This document shows positions 13,315 through 25,505 of a stretch of DNA of 64,000 nt, in pieces. The DNA is from Glandiceps talaboti. Lineage: Eukaryota; Hemichordata; Enteropneusta; Spengelidae. The position numbers and the translations under genes are program-made. Numbering within the stretch: position 1 is the stretch's first letter; each line of letters begins with the position of its first letter. Location of the stretch: assembly GCF_964340395.1 (NCBI RefSeq), contig NC_135565.1, positions 23,118,929-23,182,928 of the forward strand, given 5' to 3'. Under the pieces are notes generated by a model. It did not search any database, was not told the DNA's origin, and was given only the letters and a program-made list of their open reading frames with translations.

Positions 13315-14356
13315 ATGGAGATATTTTGTACGAGTATTATAATATTTATGATGCTTGGATTCTGCACAAGTCAAGGTAAAGGCGCATTTACGAACAATAA
13401 TGGTAGCGTGCAATGTTACACCGTTGTGATGTCACATCATCGTATCCGGATCCCATCATCGCAGTTAACTTACATTCAATTTTGTCCGTACATCACACAT
13501 AATTTTCAAGACAATGTTGTCAACAGGAAGTGAATCTATGAATATAGGATCTCCACATAAGACATTTGGTATTTTTTAAAAAGAAAATTTTGCTCCACAG
13601 GAATTGTTAGTTATCTTCAAATCACTACAATCTAAATATATTTGTTATGAGTTTACTCAAAATCGTTGAGCATGGCGGGTGACCGGTGGGTGATTGTTTT
13701 ATATTATGAACATGGCGATGTATAAAGTTTTTACGGTGCCAATCCAGCCAGACTTTACCTGGTATTACTGATCAACACACCGAGTCCCCTTTGGATATCA
13801 ACACCATTAACTGTATACCTCGTATGTTATGACTAAATGTTTGGCTCTTTGGAGAACATATTATTGAAGCTGTTTTCAATGCATCAAACAAGTATCAACG
13901 TATGTACATAGAGGACACACAGTCTGGTCTTGAACTACATTGACACTACCGGACTCTAGAATTCTTAAAAACGGAGACAATTTCCCACTTGGCTGGATAT
14001 GAAATAACAACACACCAAATCAATCATAGGGACATTTAAACTTCGTAAGACTTGACATAAAATTTTACACACAGACAATTACATGTTAGTTTAATCAATG
14101 TATCTTCGGTGATGATTTCTATGCCCGTTTCGACAATGGAAAACACCAAACTCCATGATGTGTCAATATCATTGTCATCTTAAAAACATCTCAGCGTCGA
14201 TCTAGTTATCATGTGTTAACATAAAGATATTGATGTCAAGGATGTAACCTTAAATGATTGAACATTATAGCAATACAGTTTTTCAAACGTATTCTACAAT
14301 ACAGATTAATAAACATAGGATAGTGAAGCCAGTCGAAAGATTTTCAATGCGTTCTT

Positions 14357-14412
<56 letters not shown>

Positions 14413-17400
14413 TTTTTAAAAGTCAATTTATGCAAAAACGTTGTAACAATTGTTTGTGCTTATTTTATCTTTATATACCGAAAACACAATCGAGAGAGAC
14501 CATGTCACTTGGATAGAAAAACAAATTTATTCGAGTCTAAGTCTATGTTTTGTTTTATATTATTTATTTAGTTTGTTCATTATATATTGACCTCGGTAAT
14601 ACATGTCACAACTAGATGTCAAGTCTAAGAACTGAAATTTCTAATGCAATCATTACACGACAGGCATTTATAAGGAATGTTTCCGAAGTAGCAATGGGGA
14701 AGACTATCGTGGAACTGTTGCCACAACCAATCAAGGCCATACATGTCAAAAATGGACTTCTCAACACGTAAATGGGTTGTTGAAACCAGGGGAGTGGGTC
14801 GTTTTTGGTATTGGTGACCATAACTATTGCCGTAACCCAAATAATGCTGTGGGTCCTTGGTGTTACACCGGCATAGATGATGGTAGATTTGAGTACTGTG
14901 ACGTGGGTCAACCTTCAATGTGTGGTACGTATTTCGATTTCCTATTTGTATTGATATGCTTATGAGTTTTGTTTTTAGGATCAAAATTATTGCTCCACCG
15001 CACGAACTACGACAGGGTTCATAAATTATTTGAACCGATATCTGTAGAGGATGTCAGCTGCACTTAACAGATGATCAGTTTAGTAAAAAAAATGTAACCA
15101 CACATCTATATCGTCTAAATCTGTGTACGGTACTTCATACATTTTAATTTAATCTTATGATGAATGCCATAGGGAGGGCTATATTAGCGAGAAAATCCAT
15201 AGTTCATGGGGCACTGGTTTTGTAAATGCAAGTTTCACCAACCACCATCACCCCCCCCCGCCCTCTCAAGAAGAAAAGTCAGAGACGTTTTGTATATATT
15301 TTCTTACACATTAGATTGTTACCAAGTCTACAATGGCGTTGACTATCGTGGAACTGTAGCCACAACTGTTAAAGGCCATACTTGTCAGAAATGGACTTCG
15401 CAATATCCGAACCAGCATGAGAGAACACAGGAGAATTATCCATATGTTGGTCTTGGTGACCATAACTATTGTCGTAACCCTGACAACGAACCCACTCCTT
15501 GGTGTTTTACTTCAGATGGTGATCGATTCGAGTATTGTGACGTGGGACAACCTGGACAGTGTGGTAAATAGTTTTGTTTGTATTGTGACGTATGACAACC
15601 TGGACAGTGTGGTAAATAGTTTTGTTTGAGTATTGTGATGTAGGACAACCTGGACAGTGTGGTAAATAGATTTGTTTGTATTGTGACTTAGGACAACCTG
15701 GACAGTGTGGTAAATAGTTTTGTTTGTATTGTGATTGTGATATAGGACAACCTGGACAGTGTGGTAAATAGATTTGTTTGTGTATTATGATGTAGGACAA
15801 CCTGGACAGTTTGGTAAATAGTTTTGTTTGTATTGTGACTTAGGACAACCTGGACAGTGTGGTAAATAGTTTTGTTTGTATTGTGATTGTGATGTAGGAC
15901 AACCTGGACAGTGTGGTAAATAGTTTTGTTTGTGTATTGTGATGTAGGACAACCTGGACAGTGTGGTAAATAGATTTGTTTGTATTGTGACTTAGGACAA
16001 CCTGGACAGTGTGGTAAATAGTTTTGTTTGTATTGTGATATAGGACAACCTGGACAGTGTGGTAAATAGTTTTGTTTGTATTGTATTGTGATATAGGACA
16101 ACCTGGACAGTGTGGTAAATAGTTTTGTTTGTATTGTATTGTGATATAGGACAACCTGGACAGTGTGGTAAATAGTTTTGTTTGTATTGTATTGTGATAT
16201 AGGACAACCTGGACAGTGTGGTAAATAGTTTTGTTTGTATTGTATTGTGATATAGGACAACCTGGACAGTGTGGTAAATAGATTTGTTTGTATTGTGATA
16301 TAGGACAACCTGGACAGTGTGGTAAATAGATTTGATTGTTTTTATTGACAACCATAACAAGAAATGACCACAGAAGAATTTGCGAAATAGAGAACTGAAG
16401 AATAAACCTTTCCAATCAAAAATATATTCAACACTTTATTATGATATTCAAAATGTATTATTGTTTATATAAGGACGCTGTTGTTTACAGTTATAACACA
16501 TAATGCAGTTAGTAAGAACATCATATCTGGTGACACAATTTCACAGTATTTCCAAGATGGTGACTCCATTCCTCCTAGGCAACGAAACGGCAACTCTTTA
16601 CCTGAAGACAAACAAGAACTCCCTCCAGCATCTCTAAAGGCTATTATTAAAGAATGTCTCACTGGTCTAGAGGGTAAAGTAGGGGAGCTTGCGAACAAAG
16701 TCCAGACAGTAACAGTTGAATCAAGATGTAACGAACTAGAAAGTGCCGTGCAATTTGTCACCAACGACGTCGAAGCTCTACAAAAATGCAATTCTACGAT
16801 TGGGAAAGAAAAACTGGATCATGTTTCCAATACAACATTGAATTTAGAAAGATATTCTGGAAGCTTTATTCTGCGTGTTGGAGGCATCCCCGAAAATGAA
16901 AGTGAAGATTCCATTGCAATAGTGAAACAGGTGTTCGAGCACAAATTTAAAATGGCGGACGTGTCCGTTGATCATGCACACCAGGTTGGTCCTAGCCCAG
17001 CGAAAGGGAACCGTGGTGAACCTCAGCCAAGAGACATACTTGTTAAGCTTCCATTGCGTATACAAAGAAATTTAATTCTGGGGAACTGCCGACAGATTTT
17101 GAACAGCTAGGACATAATTGTTAAAGAAGACTTTGCCCTACGGACCATAAAAAGCGGGTCTTCGAAGTGTCATGGAGGCGGCGTATAAAGAAGGAAAGAA
17201 AGTCCAGTTTAAAAACGGTCAGCTGTACATTAATAATAACGGTACTTGTGTCCTTCCAGAGCCGACAAAAGACAGGCAGGTACTTCCGCTGGGCAGAAAG
17301 ACTGAGAAGTGACATTGTTTTCTTGAACTGTATCGGTAGACGGTTTGTTTACTCTTAAGTAATTATGTTCTGTAAACAGAGGTACGCAAAGTGAATATTT

Positions 17401-20400
17401 GTAAACCTGTACGGATATAAAGATATATTAATTGGAAATAAATCTGTTTATCTTGCCGAAATTCAAAGAAAGGAATCAGTACAATTAGTGATTTTTTTGA
17501 AAATAATATTCCAGTAAGGAACACCACCCTCTCTAAAAACTGACATTTTTCAGGCCTCCAAATATTTCATTTAACTAGGATTTTTAGTGCTCTCCCATTA
17601 GAATTGAAAGTTATTACTCCAAGGACTGGTTCGATTGTTGCTCAGGTTTTTTCTTACAAATATGTACCCAGAATCTTTATCAATGGAGAAAGTGTAGAGG
17701 CTATAAATATCAGCCGAAAGGGGTAAAGGAACTTTTCAGCAATTTAAGCAAAATTTCAAGTGCCTTGTGGAGCATAGCATTACATGAGAGAATTTGACAT
17801 GGAATTTTCGCAATTTTCAGCGTTCTATTCTCTTCCTTCCAAAGCGACAATTGACACTAAGTTAAGGGAATTTCAATTGAAGTTACTCTATGGCATTTTG
17901 TACACTAATTATGATCTGTTGAGAATGACTTCTATCGTTGATAACCCTAGGTGTACATTTTGCCAAAGGGGATTATAAACAAGAGATCATCTTTTTTACC
18001 AATGTGAATTTTCCCGTCTATTTTGGAATTCTTTCAAATGTATTTAGGAATGTAATAGGTCATGAGATTCTTTCTCGTCAACAAGTAATTCTTAGTTCTA
18101 CAGAATTTATAAGAATAGTAAATTGTTTACTGCTCCTTGGACAGCAATTTCTTTACAATTGCAAGCTACAGAAGACTTTTCCGAATATTAAATGTTTTTG
18201 CTGCAATGTGAAATATGCTCAAAACGTCGAAAAACGAATAGCCAGTAAAAGTGGTCATGCATTAAACAAGTTAAATTGTAATTTCGAGAGCTGTATACAT
18301 TACATGTAAAATTTTCTTCCCAGAGCAACCCCCCTTAACCCCCCCTTCTTTCGTGTCTTTTTGTGAGTGTGTCTTGTTTTTTTGTATACTTTATTTTTTG
18401 ACAAAATTTGAATAAAATTTGTTAAAGAAAAAGAATCTAACAAATTATTTACACATAAATTCCTGTATCAAAAAAAAGAAACAATGCTAATGGTTTTGCA
18501 CATTTTTTTCATCCATAAATCTCTGACTTTATTACAACTTGTTTTTATCGTTGACATTTAGCTGTCAAGGTTGACTTGCATAGAGTAATATCACTTTAAT
18601 ATTAAAACAATAAGATATAATGCAGCAGAAAAAAGTTCATTACAGCCACAATCATTTTCTTTACTTCAAAAAATGTTCACAACTCTAGAGGACCGTTTAA
18701 TGGAATGCTGAATTAGGATCCACAGAATGAACAGATCTGTTAGACACAGTGTTAGTATGTATTTTGGTTATTTTAGCTGAAATCATGTTTGTGTCAAAAT
18801 AAATTGGCTTTAAAATGACCCCCTTCCCCCCCCCCAAAAAAAAGCAAACAAACCAAAACAAACAAACCCAACATCATATTGCCACCAAGTGATCAATTTT
18901 ATCATATATAAAGTCATTTTGAGAAGTCTCCGGCAACGTGGTACACAGAAAGATATATTTATAGTTATATTTAAGATATACACTTTCCAAAAGAACATGT
19001 CCTTTGTAACTAAAGTCACCTCTGGCTTTCTCTTACCTTAGCAACGTTATAAAAACCAAACTCATCAGAATATCAATCTATAATTCAAATTTTCAAATTG
19101 CCCATGAAAGGTGTATAATCATAGGGGAAAGGACAAATAATCAATTTTGTTCTCGCGATTTTCGAGATTTCTAATATTATTTTCTGTATATTTCAAATAA
19201 AGTTTTAGATATTGTTTCGTATCGCTGTTTTTTTCTTTCTGTTTCCTAAACTCAGTTAAGACAGTGATATAAGGTAGGAAATAGAAAGAAAAAAACAATG
19301 AGAGGAAACAGTATTTAAACTTTATTTGAAATATACAGAAAATTGTATTAGAAATCTCGAAAATCGCGAGAGAACAAAATTGATTATTTGTACTTTTCCC
19401 TATGATTATAATACATAGTTGTGGTATTGATACTGTGATTAATATTACAATGCGGGTATGTAATGTTATAATGTGTTGTGATTTTACAGGAAATGAATGC
19501 TTAAAAGTTAATATAGGCCGTAACTATCGTGGAACTGTAGCTACAAGTGTTAAAGGCCATACTTGTCAGAAATGGACTTCGCAATATCCGAATGTGCATG
19601 ACAGAACACAGGAGAATTATCCATATGCTGGTCTTGGTGACCATAACTATTGCCGTAACCCTGACACCGGCCATGGTCCTTGGTGCTACACAATAGATGG
19701 CAGTCGATTTGAGTATTGTGATGTAGGTCAGCCTCCAACCTTTGGTAGGCATTGGTTACTAAGATTAGATTTAATAAAATTATATTAACCATGATGCATT
19801 TCGTTTGGTGGCCATCGTGATTGTTATAACTTGAGCATAGGTTATTGACATAGCCAAACTCCTAGAATTACGAGGGGTGTGATGTAGTGGCAGTGATTTA
19901 AAACCAAATATACACTTATCTAGGACAAAATCAATTTTACAGCTATTTAGATAGCTGGTTATTTGAAAAAAAAAGCCACCCTTCATATAATCTAACTCTG
20001 TTTTCAAATACTGTTTTATGAGGCCTTTCAATTTATCATAGTTTACAGCAATATGTTAGTCATCTCAAGACAATGGAAAACGTGGACATATACATTTCAA
20101 TAAAATCACTTGATTTGTTTTGTTTTAAGAAAAGGATGGTAACATAATACAAAATAAGATATCTTGAAGCACACAAAACATTATGACAGAATCTAAGTTA
20201 TTTTCATATTTATTTTTATATTCATTAAGCCATACTGTTTACCTAGTACCTGAATGTAGTTATACGTGAAGTCAAAGTCAAACTTTTCAATATCGTTGTT
20301 GTACTTAAGTCACTACGATGATATCTAATTACACAATATAGTTCCCTAACTATTGTATATGTGATGATACTTTCTCGCACAAAGATCCAGTATCTCTTGT

Positions 20401-23400
20401 CGTACTTACGTGAATTTCATGACATAATTCTGATATCATCGTCATCACTTATCGAGGTAGCTACGATAACCAAATGAAATGTTATAATAACCAGGCTACA
20501 ATAGGAACCAATGTTGCGAATACACCAGGCTACAGTAAGCACCAATGTTGTGAATAAACCAGGCCACAGTGGGCACCAATGCTGGGAATAAACCAGGCTA
20601 CAGTGGGCACCAATGCTGGGAATAGACCAGGTCATAGTAAACACCAATGTACGTAATAAACCAGGCCATAGTAAGCACCAATGTTGGAAATAAAGGTTGC
20701 CATAGTAGGCACCAATTTTGGGAATAGACCAGGCCATAGTAGGCACTAATGGTAGGAACAAAACAAGGCCATAGTAGGCACCATTGTTGGGAATAAACCA
20801 GGCCATAGTAGGAACCAATGTTAGTAATAAAGCTTGCCATAGTAGTCACAAATGTTGGGAATAGACCAGGCCATAGTAGGCACCAATGGTAGGAACAAAA
20901 CCAGGCCCATAGTAGGCACCAATATTAGTAATAAACCAGGCCATAGTAGGTACCAATGTTAGTAATAAACCGTGCCATAGTAGGCACAAATGATGGGAAT
21001 AAATCAGGTCCATAGTAGGCACCAATGTTATTGATAAACCAGGCCATAGTAGGTACCAATGTTGGTAATGAACGAGGCCATAGTAGGCACCAATGTTATT
21101 AATAAACCAGGCCATAGTAGCTACCCATGTTAATAATAAACCAGGCCATAGTAGGTACCAATGTTGGTAATGAACGAGGCCATAGTAGGCACCAATGTTA
21201 TTAATAAACCAGGCCATAGTAGCTACCCATGTTAATAATAAACTAGGCCATAGTAGGCACCAATATTATTAATAAACCGGGTCATAGTAGGCACCAATGT
21301 TATTAATAAACCAGGCCACAGTAGGCACCAATGTTATTAATAAACCAGGCCTCAGTAGCTACCAATGTAAATAATAAACCGGGTGGGGAAAAAAACAGGC
21401 CATAGTACCGGCAGGCACCAATATTGGGATTAAACCAGGCGATAGTAGGCACCAATGTTGGGGAAATACAGACCATAGTAGGCTCCAACGTTAGCAAAAA
21501 TACCAAGCCATAGTACTGGTAGATACCAATGTTAGATATAAATCAGGTCATAGTATCGGTAGACACCAATGTTAGGGAAAAAACCAAGATCAGAAAGCCA
21601 CAAGACAAGTCTCTCGCCTACATTACTAGCCGCAAGACTTCGTCGTTGCAAATATATAATCTGATATTCCATATGACAATAACATTTAAAATACGTCTGC
21701 AACCATGGTTAGTTCCAGGTGAATCCATACCAAGGACGGATTAATGAACCATATCTTTGTTTCTTGTTGTCTTCTTATTCAGCAGAAAACACTGAATGTT
21801 ACATGTTTCACCATGGAAACGACTATCGCGGAACTGTTGCCACAACTGCTATGGGCCATACATGTCAAAAATGGTCTTCTCAATATCCTCATCCTCACGG
21901 GATAATACCGGAAAAATATGTATACTCTGGTGTTGGCGATCACAACTACTGTCGTAACCCTGACAACGAATTGGCCCCTTGGTGCTACACTGTAGATGGT
22001 GATCGCTTCGAGTATTGTGACGTAGGACAAGCTGGACAGTGTGGTAGCTATATATATTTATGTTTTTATTTCATTTTAGCAGTAAGAGTGAGATTTTTCT
22101 CGGGCCGATGTGGATTTGTGCCTACTTAACTTGTTTCAATTGAGAAAACATACTTTTCTTCATACATTGCAAGAGATCCCACGCTACCATAGAAACGCTA
22201 CATGGGTACTTGGCATTACTCCTATAACATATATCCTGTGTAAAATACTAACAAATTAAAGGGGCACAACATGTGTGAGAATAAGTTTGAAAGCTGTTTT
22301 CAGCTTTGATAAAAGAAATTATTTTAAATTAATTTAAATTGAATGTGATGTATTCACTTATTAATTAATTTGTATTGGCGTTCTATTATATCGTGCATAA
22401 ACCAAGTTATGACTTATACACCCTGGTTATCACAAACCCATGCCAACATCAGTAGTTTAGCGGTGCTCGAAATATTTGTCAAACCATTACAATCACCAGT
22501 ATTTTTTTGTTTTTTTAAACGGTATGCTTGAGGAGGTAATATCATTTTCTTCACTCAGTCGGAAAAAACTTCATGACCTAAGGGTTTTGTCATTAGACGT
22601 GTAGAGATTCCTAGTGATAGGTCCTTTACATCACTATAGTTGAACGAAAAATAAATTGGGGAATAAATATCTACTTATTTGTTACTACCACTCCATAGTA
22701 CTTGTACACTTATTTGTTACTACCACTCCATAGTACTTATTTGTTACTACCACTCCATAGTACATATTTGTTACTACCACTTCATAGTACTTATTTGTTA
22801 CTATCACTCAATAGTACTTATTCGTCACTACCACTCCATAGTACTTGTATACTTATTTGTTACTACCACTCCATAGTACTTATTTGTTACTACCACTCCA
22901 TAGTACTTATTTGTTACTACCACTCCATAGTACTTATTTGATACTACCACTCCATAGTACTTGTATACTTATTTGTTACTACCACTCCATAGTACTTATT
23001 TGTCACTACCACTCCATAGTACTTGTATACTTATTTGTTACTACCACTCCATAGTACTTGCATAGTTTATGGAAGTGATAACAGTGAGAATGAATATACT
23101 AATATTCAAATTTTACTAATATTCATATTTTTAGGCTACAGATGTAAAAATGGATCCTTCCAATGTGCTGGTGGTGACTTCCAGTGTGATGGTTGGTATG
23201 TCTGTGGTGAAGACTCCGATGAAATTAACTGTGGTAGGTTACAATCAGTACAATTATCTGCTTGCCTGCCTGCCTGTCTAGTCAGTCCGTCTGTCTCTCA
23301 GTCTACATTATCATCCGAACCAGCTCCCAGCCTACAATATTATATTTTGCCATTCACATGCACATATTAAGTGATCAGTCATAGTGAGGTTTAAATGATG

Positions 23401-25120
23401 ATTGTTATGCACTATACATTGATTGAGTGGAAAATAGTGACTGGTGATATTACAGCATAAAAAGGAACGTTGATAAATGCTATGAGGGAAATTGACCGCA
23501 AATATTTGATTACAAAGTACCCCCGGGCCGGTACTTGTTAACCTTCGCATATAATAACTATCGTGTTGATAACAGTAACAATGACTTACAGTAAACGTTC
23601 ATCACAATATTACAGTAACACTGATTGTGATATTTATGTATTTTCTTCAAATTGTCCACATTCCTTTCTTCTGTATCCAGACAATGACATTGATAACTTT
23701 ATTTGTGCAAGTGGGAATTGTATCCGTGGTAACCTAGTATGCGATGGGCTTAACCATTGTGGAGACAACTCAGACGAACTGAACTGTGGTATGAAATCTA
23801 TTATATGTTGTTTTCTTGTAATATAATAGTGTGAGTCATTTGCAGCTTTAGCAATGTTCATAGCAATCTAATATCGATTGTAAGAGCACAACGATCTTAA
23901 ATACTAATATTGTTGTTTTTTTCTAAATTGTAAGATACGACAAGTCGCTGCTCCGTTTCAGCCAGGCAGCATTCAGAAGAAAAAAGAGTATTTAGGGCTG
24001 AACAACCCGACATATCTTACCATTTACATGTTTTCAAGCGGTTTCAAAATTCGTCAGCTAACGATGTATTTCTATATTGCCAGGTATACCTATGAATACC
24101 TCTGTCACATGTGACTCGAAAATGGAAAATGTGTCAGCTCACCGTGAAACTAGTCCTACGTATAACATCTCAGTGATGGCTATACGCAATAAAACTTCGT
24201 CCACACCAATGCTGTCCAGTTCACCATCATACACTTCAACTGATGAGATGATGTCTACTGAAATGTCGGTCGGTGAGACCTCTATGACGGAGTCGATGAC
24301 GATCAACGATATCTCATTGACGGAGATGACGATCAACGATACGTTATTGACGGAAATGACGATGACAATGAACGATACCTCATTGACGGAGATGGTGAAA
24401 GCTGGCATCTCAATGGTAACTGTGGCGACGGAAGACATCGTTCGTGAAGACTTTCAATCTGAGAATGTTATCGTATCAGGGGATACTGTGCCCTCCAAGA
24501 GCTTTAACTTGTCTAGGGAACATGTGTCCAAAAGAAATGGTTCTGTCAGAACACTAAGTACAGTGCGGAATATGGTTGTATTTCTTCATAAGAATCATTC
24601 TGGATCTCGTCGATGTAAGTCATCAATACTGAAATGTTGTTAACTAATATATTATTATGGAAACCATGTCCCATTTATGTTAATCATATCTATTTGATAT
24701 CATACAACAGTTAAGGATGATAGTTCTTGGTTAGGTTCATTAATATCTATGTAGGATCCTACAACAGTTAAGGATGATAGTTCTTGGTTAGGTTCATTAA
24801 TATCTATTTGATATCATACAACAGTTAAGGGTGATAGTTCTTGGTTAGGTTCATTAATATCTATGTATGATCCTCTTTTATTGACATCAAAATATAAAAA
24901 GATTTCAACAAATTTGTCTTTATATTAAATGTTGAGTACGTCCATTATTTTCGTTTGTCTAAGTATTTCAGAAGGGACGATAACAATATTTTAATTTCAT
25001 TCATACATTGTAGGTGAGTGGACGGAGACGGATTACATCATAATGGCTGTTATGGTAACTATCTGTCCAATCATCGTCATCATTGGGTCTTTAATTGTGG
25101 TGATGACTACTGAATTGTGA
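13315..25120 (+). CDS. Kringle(x4)-LDLa(x2) single-pass membrane protein, complete
   Basis: Nine coding exons: 13315-13375, 14664-14924, 15315-15563, 19490-19744, 21783-22043, 23135-23233, 23681-23788, 24084-24614 and 25014-25120 (TGA). All internal junctions are GT-AG and phase 1, and they sum to 1,932 nt (643 aa). Predicted order: signal peptide (about 1-20), kringles 1-4 (about 21-362), LDLa modules 1-2 (about 363-431), a stalk rich in Ser, Thr and Met with repeated TEM-type motifs (about 432-608), one hydrophobic helix (about 617-637) and tail MTTEL. Kringle landmarks are YRGTVAT, GHTCQKW, NYCRNP, PWCYT and FEYCDVGQ. The protein is probably a type I cell-surface protein. Oddities: kringle 3 has Phe where the sixth cysteine should be (19741-19743), and each LDLa module shows only five cysteines. 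A LINE and a foldback element sit in the intron before kringle 3. I know no named family with this architecture; function is not assigned. Confidence 0.82.
14360..14411. repeat. (GATA)n microsatellite, right gene intron 1
   Basis: About 13 GATA units, in the same intron position as the ATCT array of the left copy. Confidence 0.95.
15564..16335 (+). repeat. Exon-junction minisatellite, right kringle gene, intron after kringle 2
   Basis: About 15 extra copies of a 46-54 bp unit consist of the 3' end of the kringle-2 exon (GGACAACCTGGACAGTGTG) followed by donor-like GTAAATAG and a T-rich filler. The true exon ends at 15,563. The units differ mainly in filler length and in G or A at one position after TAG. 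One unit has TTTGG instead of TGTGG. Confidence 0.9.
16512..18440 (+). mobile_element. Decayed L1-like LINE (ORF1 plus 3' part of ORF2)
   Basis: The ORF1 part (about 16,512-17,250) shows a coiled-coil-like stretch followed by an L1 ORF1p-type RNA-binding domain (NLERYSGSFILRVGGIPENE, later DHAHQVG and DILVKLP). It is closed by an early stop at 17,107, and similarity resumes behind it (KKVQFKNGQLYINNN). About 17,520-18,310 resembles the C-terminal part of ORF2, with a zinc-knuckle-like CTFCQRG and several stops and frame changes. The endonuclease and reverse-transcriptase regions are missing, so this is a dead, internally deleted copy. The 3' end is T/A-rich, near 18,400-18,440. The left arm of the inverted duplication lacks it at the matching place (about 1480), so it inserted after the duplication. 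It lies in sense orientation in the intron before kringle 3. Confidence 0.75.
19118..19406. mobile_element. 289-bp foldback MITE with filled/empty site pair
   Basis: A near-perfect hairpin. The ends are ATCATAGGG and CCCTATGAT, with inverted arms of about 110 bp around a T-rich centre. It is flanked by TATA on both sides (19,114-19,117 and 19,407-19,410). The paralogous left arm has a single TATA at 147-150 and no element, which fixes the ends and the 4-bp target duplication. It is a non-autonomous DNA-transposon type; the superfamily is not assigned. It ends about 80 bp before the kringle-3 acceptor. Confidence 0.85.
20495..21570. repeat. Minisatellite, about 36-bp unit, intron between kringles 3 and 4
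   Basis: Roughly 30 imperfect copies carrying AGGCCATAGTAGGCACCAAT. The units decay toward both ends and some have small indels. It lies between the exon ending at 19,744 and the one starting at 21,783. Long frames across it are artefacts. Confidence 0.9.
22675..23060. repeat. Minisatellite, 27-bp unit, intron before LDLa 1
   Basis: About 14 copies of a unit with TTGTTACTACCACTCCATAG. Some units carry an 8-bp insertion. It ends about 75 bp before the LDLa-1 exon. Confidence 0.9.
24705..24870. repeat. Short tandem repeat in last intron of kringle gene
   Basis: Three copies of a unit of about 60-70 bp containing GGATGATAGTTCTTGGTTAG, between the stalk exon and the membrane-helix exon. Confidence 0.8.
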
Positions 25121-25505
25121 AATTAATTTAAGTACCAGTGTCAGTGAGCGATGTACTTCATTTGGATGTTATGTAATGAGCAGGTGTTGTCACATATATC
25201 AATTTAAGTACCAGTGGTAGTGAGAAATGTACTTCATTTGGATGTTATGTAATGAGCAGGTGTTGTCACATATATCAATTTAAGTACCAGTGGTAGTGAG
25301 CAATGTACTTCATTTTGATGTTATGTAATGAGCAGGTGTTGTCACATATATCAATTTAATTACCAGTGGTAGTGAGAAATGTACTTCATTTGGATGTTAT
25401 GTAATGAGCAGGTGTTGTCACATATATCAATTTAAGTACCAGTGTTAGTGAGAAATGTGCTTCATTTTGATTTTATGTAATGAGCAGGTGTTGTCACATA
25501 TATTT
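25121..25505 (+). repeat. Tandem repeat directly after the kringle gene stop codon
   Basis: Five copies of a unit of about 76 bp (TTTAAGTACCAGTGGTAGTG...) start within a few bases of TGA 25,118-25,120 and so probably lie in the 3' UTR. The copies are nearly identical, suggesting recent expansion. Confidence 0.8.

Larger units (their letters stand above)
10030..19555. repeat. Right arm of large inverted duplication
   Basis: This is the partner of 1-6255 in opposite orientation. It is longer because it holds a LINE (about 16,512-18,440), a 289-bp foldback element (19,118-19,406), a longer exon-junction array (15,564-16,335), an extra tandem copy of an 820-bp segment (9,805-11,480) and about 340 bp of extra sequence near 11,890-12,230. 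Confidence 0.85.

Noticed and set aside
15688-16415. Minus-strand frames with HCPGCP repeats resembling a Cys-rich protein
   Set aside because: Antisense reading of the kringle-2 exon-junction array.
20417-21506. Minus-strand YYGLV repeat proteins
   Set aside because: Translation of an intronic 36-bp minisatellite in three shifting frames.
24139-24438. Antisense 99-codon frame rich in Val/Ile/Ser
   Set aside because: Shadow of the repetitive stalk exon on the plus strand.
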